From Variovorax boronicumulans NBRC 103145 (GTDB lineage: Bacteria; Pseudomonadota; Gammaproteobacteria; Burkholderiales; Burkholderiaceae_C): a DNA stretch of 64,000 nt. Position 1 is the stretch's first letter; the number at the start of each line of letters is the position of its first letter. Under the pieces are notes generated by a model. That model made no database searches. It was not told the DNA's origin and saw nothing but the letters and a program-made list of their open reading frames with translations. The position numbers and the translations under genes were made by a program. Below, in pieces: positions 1-7,095 of this stretch. The DNA is taken from positions 35,784-99,783 of the forward strand of contig NZ_BCUS01000006.1 in assembly GCF_001591345.1 (NCBI RefSeq). Direction: 5' to 3'.

Positions 1-397
1 TGCGCTTCAGTTCTGCCTCGACGTCGGCAGCCGTGACCACATAGCCGTCGGCGAAGTGGCGAAAGTCGAGCTTCACGCCGGGCTGGAAGCACCATTCGAG
101 CGGCACGTCGTGGATCGCGATGGCGGGCTTCTTCTCGCCCAGCGCCTTGTCCATCGTCGAGTGAAAGTGATAGGGCGCATCGAGGTGCGTGCCGTTGTGC
201 GTGGACAGCTGCACCAGCTCCACCGCCCAGCCTTCGCCGTCGGGCAGGTCTTCCTTCTTCAGCCCGGGAAAGAAGGGCTCGATCTGCTCGAAGGTGTTGT
301 CGTGCGTGAAGTACTGGATCTTCGGCGCAAAGGCCGGCGGATCGGACAGCACGTCGTTTTCGAGAAAGATCGACAGGTCGACGAACTTGCGTGGCAT
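1..397 (-). CDS. Cyclase-family metal-dependent hydrolase (3' end outside window)
   Basis: Only the first 132 codons lie in the window; the gene runs off the left edge. The product carries the cyclase/kynurenine-formamidase signature H67-N-G-T-H71-L-D73-A-P-Y-H77, whose His and Asp residues bind a divalent metal in this family (KynB, isatin hydrolase and related amide-bond hydrolases). AAGGAG lies 7 bases before the ATG at 397, which fixes the start. It is the last visible gene of the minus-strand operon that begins with the TetR gene at 4494, so its substrate is probably what the upstream importer brings in. The exact substrate cannot be read from the sequence. Confidence 0.8.
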   Translation of the reverse strand, partial: MPRKFVDLSIFLENDVLSDPPAFAPKIQYFTHDNTFEQIEPFFPGLKKEDLPDGEGWAVELVQLSTHNGTHLDAPYHFHSTMDKALGEKKPAIAIHDVPLEWCFQPGVKLDFRHFADGYVVTAADVEAELKR

Positions 398-437
398 GGC
401 GAGGCTCCTTGTGGGGTGTTGGGTTTGATGGAATTGG

Positions 438-1229
438 TCAGGGCTGCTGCCACCGCAGCAGGCGCTTTTCTGCAAAGGCCAGCAGCGCGTTGCTCACGAA
501 ACCGATGAGCCCCAGCAGCACGATGCCGGCGAACAGGTCGCTGGCGCGGAAGGCACGTGCCGCCAGCAGGATGGCCTGGCCCAGGCCGCTTTGCGAGGCG
601 ATCATTTCGCCCACCACCGCGACGATCAGCGCGATGGTCAGCGCCAGCCGCATGCCGGCCAGGATGTCGGGCATGGCGTTGGGCAAGCCCATCTTCCAGA
701 TGTACGCGGCGCGCGACATCTGCAGGCAGCGCGCCACTTCCGACAGGCGCGGCTCCACGGCCGCGAAGCCGTGCACCGTGGCCAGCAGCACCGGCCACAT
801 CGCGCCGAAGGCGACCACGAACAGCACCATGCCGGGGTTCAGCCCGAAGATCGAAATGGCCAGCGGCAGCAGCGCCGACGCAGGCAGCGGGCGGATGAAT
901 TCCAGCGTCGGCTGCACCCACGCGCGCACCGCGGGCGACACGCCGATGGCCGCGCCCAGCAGCACGCCGAAGAGCGACGCCAGCAGCCAGCCTTCGACCA
1001 TGCGGCCCACCGTGGCCTGCGTGAAGGCGAGCAGTTCGCCGTTGCCATCGTTGCCCGAAGAGAGATTGAGCCCTTCGAGCAGGCTCGCGAAGGTGGCCTG
1101 CGGCGTCGGCAAAAACACGCGGCTGACCCAGCCCGCGTTGCTCGCCACCCACCACAGCGCGACCAGCGCGAGCAGCACGGCCACGGAGCCCAGCCACCCC
1201 AGACCCAGTCGGTCGTTGCGGTGGTTCAT
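438..1229 (-). CDS. ABC transporter permease (nitrate/sulfonate/taurine type), second of two
   Basis: The 263-residue product is an inner-membrane permease of the SsuC/TauC/NrtB type. It has an N-terminal hydrophobic helix (about residues 9-30), several further membrane segments and the cytoplasmic EAA-like loop (near A-R-C-L-Q-M-S and G-L-P-N-A-M-P-D) that docks the ATPase. The ATG at 1229 overlaps the stop of the preceding permease by four bases (ATGA), so the two are translationally coupled. Two different permease genes suggest a heterodimeric channel; most SsuC-type importers use one permease. The substrate is unknown. Confidence 0.85.
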   Translation of the reverse strand: MNHRNDRLGLGWLGSVAVLLALVALWWVASNAGWVSRVFLPTPQATFASLLEGLNLSSGNDGNGELLAFTQATVGRMVEGWLLASLFGVLLGAAIGVSPAVRAWVQPTLEFIRPLPASALLPLAISIFGLNPGMVLFVVAFGAMWPVLLATVHGFAAVEPRLSEVARCLQMSRAAYIWKMGLPNAMPDILAGMRLALTIALIVAVVGEMIASQSGLGQAILLAARAFRASDLFAGIVLLGLIGFVSNALLAFAEKRLLRWQQP

Positions 1230-1996
1230 GGCTGCACCCCCATGCGTCGCGCGACGAGGGCCTGCAGGCGCACCATGCCCGCGTTGACCGCGAAGCCCAC
1301 CACGCCGATCCAGCCCAGCCACGCGAGCATCAGCGCGGGGTCGAAGCTCTGCTGCGCGATCATCATCGCGTAGCCCATGCCGTGCGGATTGGCGGCGATC
1401 TCGACCGTCACGGCCACCACCAGCGCCACCGCCACACCGAGGCGCAGCGCGACGAACAGGCGAGGCACGATGGCCGGCAGCACGATCTTGAAGGCGCGTT
1501 CGCGCGCCGACAGCCCGAGCACGCGGCTCACCTCGAGCAGCCGGGGCTCGATCTGCTGCACCGCCGACTGCACCAGCACCAGCAGCGGCCAGAAGGTGGC
1601 GAAGGCGACGATGGCCACCTCCATGCGCACGCCGAAACCGAAGCCCAGCATCGCGAGCGGGATCAGCGCGACCGAAGGCACGGGGCGCAGCACCTCGATG
1701 GAGACGGCGCCCAGCTGCGCCGCACGGCGCGAGAGCCCGAGCACCAGCCCCAGCGCAATGCCGAGCACCGCACCCAGCAGCAGGCCCAGCGCCGCCGTGC
1801 CGAGCGTGAAGCCCGTGGCCTGCCAGAGCGAGCCGTCCATCGCCGCGCCGACGAAGGCCTTGGCCGCCGCGCTCGGTGGCGCGAGTGCATCGCTGCCCAG
1901 CGCCGCCGCGCGCCGCGCGTACCATTCGAAGGCGCCGACCAGCAGCGCGGGAAACACCCACGGCCGCAGCCAGCGAAGGAGGCGGCCTTCAGTCAT
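1226..1996 (-). CDS. ABC transporter permease (nitrate/sulfonate/taurine type), first of two
   Basis: The 256-residue membrane protein has the BPD_transp_1 fold: several hydrophobic segments and the loop with V-L-G-L-S-A-R-E and V-L-P-A-I-V-P-R. An earlier in-frame start at 2026 is possible, but the ATG at 1996 overlaps the stop of the ATPase gene by eight bases in a typical coupled arrangement and is preferred. It pairs with the next permease, the ATPase and the binding protein of the same operon. Confidence 0.85.
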   Translation of the reverse strand: MTEGRLLRWLRPWVFPALLVGAFEWYARRAAALGSDALAPPSAAAKAFVGAAMDGSLWQATGFTLGTAALGLLLGAVLGIALGLVLGLSRRAAQLGAVSIEVLRPVPSVALIPLAMLGFGFGVRMEVAIVAFATFWPLLVLVQSAVQQIEPRLLEVSRVLGLSARERAFKIVLPAIVPRLFVALRLGVAVALVVAVTVEIAANPHGMGYAMMIAQQSFDPALMLAWLGWIGVVGFAVNAGMVRLQALVARRMGVQP

Positions 1997-2774
1997 GGCC
2001 CTGCTCGATGAAGGCGAACAGTTCACGCCGCAACTGCAGGTACTCCGGATGCTCCTTGGTCGTCAGCTGGTCGCGCGGGCGCGGGATCTTCACGTCGATC
2101 ATCCGTGCCAGGCTCGGCCGCCCCGGCCCGGGGTTGGCCTGCAGCGCGATCACGCGGTCGCCGAGGTAGATGGCTTCTTCCAGGTCGTGCGTGACGAACA
2201 GCACCGTGAGCCCGTCGTCGCGCACCAGCCGCGCCAGCTCGTCCTGCAGGCTCTGGCGCGTGAGTGCGTCCAGCGCGCCGAAGGGCTCGTCCATCATCAT
2301 CAGCTCGGGCTTCTGCGCGAGGCAGCGCGCAATCTGCGCGCGCTGCTGCATGCCGCCCGACAGCTGCACCGGAAACTTGTGCGCATGCTTGGCGAGCCCG
2401 ACCTTGCCGAGCACGTCGGCGATGCGCGATGCGCGCTCGGCCGTGGGCACGCCGGCCGCTTCGAGCGCCAGGCTCACGTTGCCTTCCACCGTGCGCCACG
2501 GCAGCAGCGCGCGGCCGTAGTCCTGGAACACGAAGGCCACTTCGCGCGAGGGCGCCGTCATCGGCACGCCCTTGCGCCGCACCTCGCCGGCACTGGCCGT
2601 GACGAGGCCGCTGGCCGCGCGCAGCAGCGTGGTCTTGCCGCAGCCGCTCGGGCCGACGATGCAGACGAACTCGCCGCGCGCCACGTCGAACGAGGTGGGC
2701 GACAGGATCTCGCGCCCGCCGAGGCGGATGGTGACGCCATCGAAGCGCAGGAAGGAATCGGCGGCCGCGCTCAC
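1989..2774 (-). CDS. ABC transporter ATP-binding protein (SsuB/TauB type)
   Basis: The 261-residue ATPase energises the importer encoded around it. Visible motifs are Walker A G41-P-S-G-C-G-K-T-T49, a Q-loop (V-F-Q-D-Y near 84), the signature L138-S-G-G-M-Q-Q-R145, Walker B ending D162-E163, and the switch His196. It starts with GTG at 2774, overlapping the stop of the binding-protein gene (aaGTGA), a coupled start. The closest families are the sulfonate, taurine and nitrate ATPases; the real substrate is not known. Confidence 0.88.
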   Translation of the reverse strand: MSAAADSFLRFDGVTIRLGGREILSPTSFDVARGEFVCIVGPSGCGKTTLLRAASGLVTASAGEVRRKGVPMTAPSREVAFVFQDYGRALLPWRTVEGNVSLALEAAGVPTAERASRIADVLGKVGLAKHAHKFPVQLSGGMQQRAQIARCLAQKPELMMMDEPFGALDALTRQSLQDELARLVRDDGLTVLFVTHDLEEAIYLGDRVIALQANPGPGRPSLARMIDVKIPRPRDQLTTKEHPEYLQLRRELFAFIEQGHD

Positions 2775-3718
2775 TTGGCGATCAGCTTCGCAACGTCGAT
2801 GTTCGTCTTGAGCATGTCCTGCTCCTTCATGAGCCCGGTCCAATAGCCCAGCTGCTTGTCGGTGACGACGGGGCCGGGCGGAGAGACCTGCACCTTGGCC
2901 AGCACCTCGGGCGGCAGCTTGATGTACTTGCCGATGGCCGTGCGCACCTTCGCGTCGTTCTTCGCCTGCTGGATGAAGGCGCCGGCCTCGACCAGTGCCT
3001 CGCGGAAGGCGCGCGCGGTGGCGGGGTTCTTCGCCACCCACTCGCGCTTGGCCGCATGCACGATGGTCTGGTTGTTCTCGGGCAGGAAGGTCGAGTAGTA
3101 CGAGGCCACGTAGCCCGCGCCGCTTTCGGTGATGCGGCTCATGAACGGGTCGGCCGACACCACCGCGTCGACCGAGCCGCCGCGCAGCAGGTCGGCATGC
3201 TGCGGGAACGCGGCCTCGATGAAGTTGACCTTGCGGTAGTCGACGCCGCTGTCCTTCAGCCACGCGCGGAAGGTCACGTGCAGGAAGGCACCGAGCCCCG
3301 GCACGCCGATCTTCTTGCCCACGCAGTCCTGCGCGCTCTTGATGCCCGAGCCCGCGCGCGCCACGAGGCCGAAGCCCGTGATCGTCTTCGAGGTGAGGCC
3401 GCCGCCGGCCACCAGCACGAGGTCGAGCCCGCCGTCCACCGCCTGCAAAAACACCGAGGGCGTGGGGCCGCCGATCTGCAGCGAGTCGGACTGCAGCGCG
3501 GCGGGGATGGTGGAGTTCAGCGGAATGAACTTCAGCTCCACGTCGAGGCTGCGCTTCTTGAAGTAGCCCTCTTCGGCCGCCACGAAGACCGAGGCGAAGT
3601 CGGTCACCGCCGTGTAGCCGAACACGATCTTCGGGTGGGCCTGCTGTGCGCGCGAAGGCAACGAGGCGGTGGCCGATGCGGCCGCGAGCGCCGACAGCAG
3701 GGTGCGTCTTTTCATCAT
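2771..3718 (-). CDS. ABC transporter periplasmic substrate-binding protein (SsuA/NMT1-like)
   Basis: The 315-residue exported protein has an N-terminal signal peptide (M-M-K-R-R, then a hydrophobic stretch to about residue 24, ending S-R-A-Q-Q). The mature part has the periplasmic-binding-protein-like II pattern of the NMT1/SsuA group, with V-F-V-A-A-E-E-G-Y-F near the N-terminus. AGGAG sits nine bases before the first of two adjacent ATGs; the first overlaps the stop of the TetR gene as ATGA. It delivers the substrate to the two permeases downstream. Ligand unknown. Confidence 0.87.
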   Translation of the reverse strand: MMKRRTLLSALAAASATASLPSRAQQAHPKIVFGYTAVTDFASVFVAAEEGYFKKRSLDVELKFIPLNSTIPAALQSDSLQIGGPTPSVFLQAVDGGLDLVLVAGGGLTSKTITGFGLVARAGSGIKSAQDCVGKKIGVPGLGAFLHVTFRAWLKDSGVDYRKVNFIEAAFPQHADLLRGGSVDAVVSADPFMSRITESGAGYVASYYSTFLPENNQTIVHAAKREWVAKNPATARAFREALVEAGAFIQQAKNDAKVRTAIGKYIKLPPEVLAKVQVSPPGPVVTDKQLGYWTGLMKEQDMLKTNIDVAKLIAK

Positions 3719-4494
3719 GGCTGGGGTCTCCTGGGGATGGTCTTTTTCGTGCGTGAGGACTTGGCGGCGGGGGCCTTCGACGTCGCCTTCGGTTTCGGCA
3801 GCGCGGCGCGCAGGCCGCCGGCGATGAAGTTCACGAGCATCGGCGCCACGGCCGGGTCGGCGCGTGTGTTCTCGCCGCGCGAGAGCCGTTCGATGCGGCT
3901 GTCGGTCAGGTGGTGCAGCAGCGCGCCCAGCGCGAACTGGTAGCCCCATGCGACCTGGCTGCGCGTGGCATGCGGCAGTGCCACATGCAGTGCGTCGATG
4001 TAGGCCTCGGCCAGCGGGTCGAAGTAGCCGCGCAGCACGCGGTCGGCTTCCTCGGTGGCGTGGTACAGCTCGCGCGCCACCAGCAGCGCGTAGTACTCGC
4101 CCTCGGTGCTCGCGCGCAGCGCCAGCACGGGCGCGGTGAAGGCCTCGATGATGCGCGGCAGCGTGCGCGCGTCGTCGGGGTCGATGGTCACGGCCGCCAG
4201 GCGCGCCAGCCGCTCGTCGATGCTGTGGCTCCAGTGTTCGAAGATCGCGTGGAACAGCTCGTGCTTCGGGCCGAAGTAGTAGCCCACGAGCGCGAGCGGC
4301 ACGCCGGCTTCTTCGGCGATCTGGCGGATCGTCACGGCGTGGTAGCCGTGCTGCGCGAAGAGCTTCTCGGCCGCCAGCAGGATCGCCTGGCGGCGGTCGG
4401 GCCGCGCGGGCTCGGGCGCGACGGTCGGGGCGCCTGAGGTGCCTGAGCCTCGAGAGGCGCTGCGTTTGCGGGCCGGCGGTGTGCGAGCGTTCAT
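3715..4494 (-). CDS. TetR-family transcriptional regulator
   Basis: The 259-residue regulator has a basic, low-complexity N-terminus, then a TetR helix-turn-helix at about residues 37-80 (A-I-L-L-A-A-E-K-L-F, T-I-R-Q-I-A-E-E-A-G, G-Y-Y-F-G-P-K), followed by a C-terminal ligand domain. The start at 4494 was chosen over the longer frame from 4560 because the extension would run across the tandem operators. It is the first gene of the importer operon, overlapping the binding-protein start, so it probably controls its own operon and perhaps the divergent acetoacetyl-CoA synthetase gene. C-terminal residues are Lys- and Arg-rich. Confidence 0.85.
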   Translation of the reverse strand: MNARTPPARKRSASRGSGTSGAPTVAPEPARPDRRQAILLAAEKLFAQHGYHAVTIRQIAEEAGVPLALVGYYFGPKHELFHAIFEHWSHSIDERLARLAAVTIDPDDARTLPRIIEAFTAPVLALRASTEGEYYALLVARELYHATEEADRVLRGYFDPLAEAYIDALHVALPHATRSQVAWGYQFALGALLHHLTDSRIERLSRGENTRADPAVAPMLVNFIAGGLRAALPKPKATSKAPAAKSSRTKKTIPRRPQP

Positions 4495-4503
4495 GGGGGC
4501 GTA

Positions 4504-4541
4504 TTGAACGGCTGTACAAAAATGTTGAACACACGTACAAA
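4504..4541. promoter_or_regulatory. Two tandem operator-like repeats between the TetR and acetoacetyl-CoA synthetase genes
   Basis: Two 17-base copies of TTGAAC-N4-GTACAAA lie at 4504-4520 and 4525-4541. Each is nearly palindromic (TTGAAC against GTACAA), and they repeat at 21 bp, two turns of the helix. The position in the 100-bp divergent intergenic region fits binding sites for the adjacent TetR protein, with dimers on one DNA face. Binding is inferred. Confidence 0.55.
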
Positions 4542-4594
4542 CCCTGAGGTCAACCCTCATTGAGCACGACCGTTCGCGGCGCTACGCTCGTGGC

Positions 4595-6589
4595 ATGCCC
4601 GCTCCCAACATCCCCCAGATCCGTCTTTATCAGAACTGGCTGCGCGACACGCGCGGCCAGGCCTTCGACAGCTACGACGCGCTGTGGCGCTGGTCCGTCA
4701 CCGACCTCGATGCCTTCTGGCAGAGCATCTGGGACTACGCCGGCCTGCGCTCGCCCACGCCGCACACAGCGGTGCTCGCCGAACGCCGCATGCCCGGCGC
4801 GCGCTGGTTTCCCGGCGCGCAGGTCAACTACACGCGCGAGGTGCTGCGCCACGCCGATGCGGCCCATGCGGCCGGCCTGCCCGCCATCGTCAGCGACAAC
4901 GAACGCGGCGAGGTGCGCGAGCTGTCGTGGCCCGAGCTGCGCCGGCAGGTGGCCTCGGTGGCGCTCACGCTGAAGTCGCTCGGCGTGCGCCGCGGCGACC
5001 GCGTGGCCGCCTACATGCCGAACGTGCCCGAGACCATGGTGGCGTTCCTCGCGTGCTCCAGCATCGGCGCGGTGTGGAGCGTGTGCGCGCCCGACATGGG
5101 CACGGCCGCCGTGGCCGACCGCTTCCGCCAGATCGAACCCACGCTGCTGATCGCGGTCGACGGCGTGCACTACGGCGGCAAGCCGCTGGACCGCAGCACC
5201 GTGCTGCAGGAGCTGCGCGGTCAGCTGCCGAGTGTGCAGAAGCTGCTGCTCGTGCAGTCGCCCTTCGCTGCGAACGCGGTGGCGCATGACGTCGAATGGC
5301 AGCAGGCCATCGCGCGCGACGACGCGCAGGTCGCAGCCTTCGAGCCCGAGTGGCTGCCCTTCGACCACCCGATCTGGATCGTCTATTCGAGCGGCACCAC
5401 CGGCCTGCCCAAGCCCATCGTGCACGGGCAGGGCGGCATCCTGCTGACCATGCACGCCTGCGGCCTGCACAACGACGTGGGCGCGAGCTACGGCGCCAAC
5501 AACTTCGGCGAGCGCTACCACTGGTACAGCTCCACGGGCTGGGTGATGTGGAACTCGCAGCTCTCGGGCCTGGCCTTCGGCGCCACCATCTGCATCTACG
5601 ACGGCAACCCGGCGGGCAGCAAGGACAAGCCCGACTGGGGCGTGCTGTGGCGCTTCGTCGCCAAGCACCGCGTCACCTTCTTCGGCGCGGGCGCGGCCTA
5701 CTTCACCAACTGCATGAAGGCGGGGCTCGTCGCGAAAGATTGCGGCGACCTGTCGCGCGTGCGCGCGCTCGGCAGCACCGGCTCGCCGCTGCCCGACGAG
5801 GTGCAGCGCTGGGGCTCGCAGCAGATCCTCGACGCGGGCTCGAAAGAGGTGTGGTGGTGCAACATCTCCGGCGGCACCGACTTCTGCGGCGCCTTCGTCG
5901 GCGGCAACCGCGAGCTGCCCGAAGTGCCGGGCCAGATGCAGTGCCGCGAACTCGGCCACGCGGTCGAAGCCTGGAACGAGCAGGGCCAGCCGGTCATCGG
6001 CGAGGTCGGCGAGTTGGTGTGCACGCAGCCCATTCCGTCGATGCCGCTGTACTTCTGGGGCGACGAAGGCAATGCGCGCTATGTGTCGAGCTACTTCGAC
6101 ACCTACCCGGGCGTGTGGCGCCATGGCGACTGGATCAAGGTCGGCAGCGACGGCGGCTGCATCATCTACGGCCGCAGCGATGCCACCATCAACCGCCAGG
6201 GCCTGCGCATGGGCACCAGCGAAATCTACAGTGCGGTCGAAGGCCTGCCCGAGGTGCTCGACTCGATGGTGGTCGACCTCGAATACCTGGGCCGCGACAG
6301 CTACATGCCGCTGTTCGTGGTGCTGCGTCCCGGCGTGGCGCTCGACGAGGCCATGCGCACGCGCATCCACAACGCGATCAAGACCTCGCTGTCGCCGCGC
6401 TTCGTGCCCAACGACATCTTCCAGGTCGCCGAGATTCCGCGCACGCTGTCGGGCAAGAAGCAGGAGCTGCCGATCAAGAAGCTGCTGCTGGGCCAGCCTA
6501 TCGAGAAGGTCGTGAACCGCGAGGCGATGGCAAACCCCGGCAGCCTGGACTGGTATGTGGCTTTCGCCGCACAGCGGGCCTCCGCATAA
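4595..6589 (+). CDS. aacS: Acetoacetyl-CoA synthetase (acetoacetate-CoA ligase)
   Basis: The 664-residue adenylate-forming ligase activates acetoacetate with ATP and CoA, feeding acetyl-CoA or polyhydroxybutyrate metabolism. It has the N-terminal acetyl-CoA-synthetase domain (Y-Q-N-W-L-R, then S-I-W-D-Y-A-G), the P-loop-like Y-S-S-G-T-T-G-L-P-K-P near residue 265, and the C-terminal T-L-S-G-K-K-Q-E-L-P-I-K-K acetylation/catalytic-Lys motif. The motif W-Y-S-S-T-G-W-V-M-W-N is typical of the acetoacetate subgroup rather than plain acetyl-CoA synthetase. Length matches the family (about 650). It is transcribed away from the TetR/ABC operon and shares its operator region. Confidence 0.9.
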   Translation: MPAPNIPQIRLYQNWLRDTRGQAFDSYDALWRWSVTDLDAFWQSIWDYAGLRSPTPHTAVLAERRMPGARWFPGAQVNYTREVLRHADAAHAAGLPAIVSDNERGEVRELSWPELRRQVASVALTLKSLGVRRGDRVAAYMPNVPETMVAFLACSSIGAVWSVCAPDMGTAAVADRFRQIEPTLLIAVDGVHYGGKPLDRSTVLQELRGQLPSVQKLLLVQSPFAANAVAHDVEWQQAIARDDAQVAAFEPEWLPFDHPIWIVYSSGTTGLPKPIVHGQGGILLTMHACGLHNDVGASYGANNFGERYHWYSSTGWVMWNSQLSGLAFGATICIYDGNPAGSKDKPDWGVLWRFVAKHRVTFFGAGAAYFTNCMKAGLVAKDCGDLSRVRALGSTGSPLPDEVQRWGSQQILDAGSKEVWWCNISGGTDFCGAFVGGNRELPEVPGQMQCRELGHAVEAWNEQGQPVIGEVGELVCTQPIPSMPLYFWGDEGNARYVSSYFDTYPGVWRHGDWIKVGSDGGCIIYGRSDATINRQGLRMGTSEIYSAVEGLPEVLDSMVVDLEYLGRDSYMPLFVVLRPGVALDEAMRTRIHNAIKTSLSPRFVPNDIFQVAEIPRTLSGKKQELPIKKLLLGQPIEKVVNREAMANPGSLDWYVAFAAQRASA

Positions 6590-6596
6590 TGGGGCG

Positions 6597-7064
6597 ATGA
6601 AAAGACGCACCAGCCTCCTCATGCTCTCCGCCGTTGCCGGCGCCTCCGTCCTGAGCGCCTGCGCGGGCGGCTCGCCCGGCACGCCGGCCCAACCCGCCGC
6701 CGCACCGCTGCGCGTGACGGGCACCGTGGCCTACCGCGAGCGCATCGCGCTCGACCCCGCGGCCGAAGTGCGCGTGCAACTGCTCGACGTGTCGCGCATG
6801 GACGCGCCCTCGGTCGTGCTCGCCGAGCAGCGCATTCCCGCCAACGGCAAGCAGCCGCCCTTCGCTTTCGAACTGAGCGTGGATGCCGCACGCATCGACC
6901 CGCGCATGCGCTACGCCGTGGCGGCGCGCATCACGCGCGGCGAGCAGCTGCTGTTCATCAACGACACGCAGTATTCGGTGCTCACGCAGGGCAACGGCAC
7001 CACCGCCAACCTGATGCTGGTGCGCGTGGCCACGCCACCGCCGCCGCCGCGCCCCTCGCGCTGA
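6597..7064 (+). CDS. YbaY/YscW-family lipoprotein
   Basis: The 155-residue protein has a lipoprotein signal (M-K-R-R-T-S then a hydrophobic core, lipobox L-S-A-C with Cys22), so it should be anchored in the outer or inner membrane facing the periplasm. The mature part reads R-V-T-G-T-V-A-Y-R-E-R-I-A-L, then V-R-V-Q-L-L-D-V-S and P-F-A-F-E-L. This is the pattern of the YbaY/YscW beta-sandwich family, whose role is poorly known. It starts seven bases after the acetoacetyl-CoA synthetase stop and may be co-transcribed. The C-terminus is Pro-rich. Confidence 0.75.
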   Translation: MKRRTSLLMLSAVAGASVLSACAGGSPGTPAQPAAAPLRVTGTVAYRERIALDPAAEVRVQLLDVSRMDAPSVVLAEQRIPANGKQPPFAFELSVDAARIDPRMRYAVAARITRGEQLLFINDTQYSVLTQGNGTTANLMLVRVATPPPPPRPSR

Positions 7065-7095
7065 TCGACCGACCCGCGCGACAGGCTCGCGCGGA

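Noticed and set aside
4550..6724. 724-codon open frame on the minus strand
   Set aside because: It is antisense to the acetoacetyl-CoA synthetase gene and reads as His/Arg/Ala-rich shadow sequence typical of GC-rich DNA.
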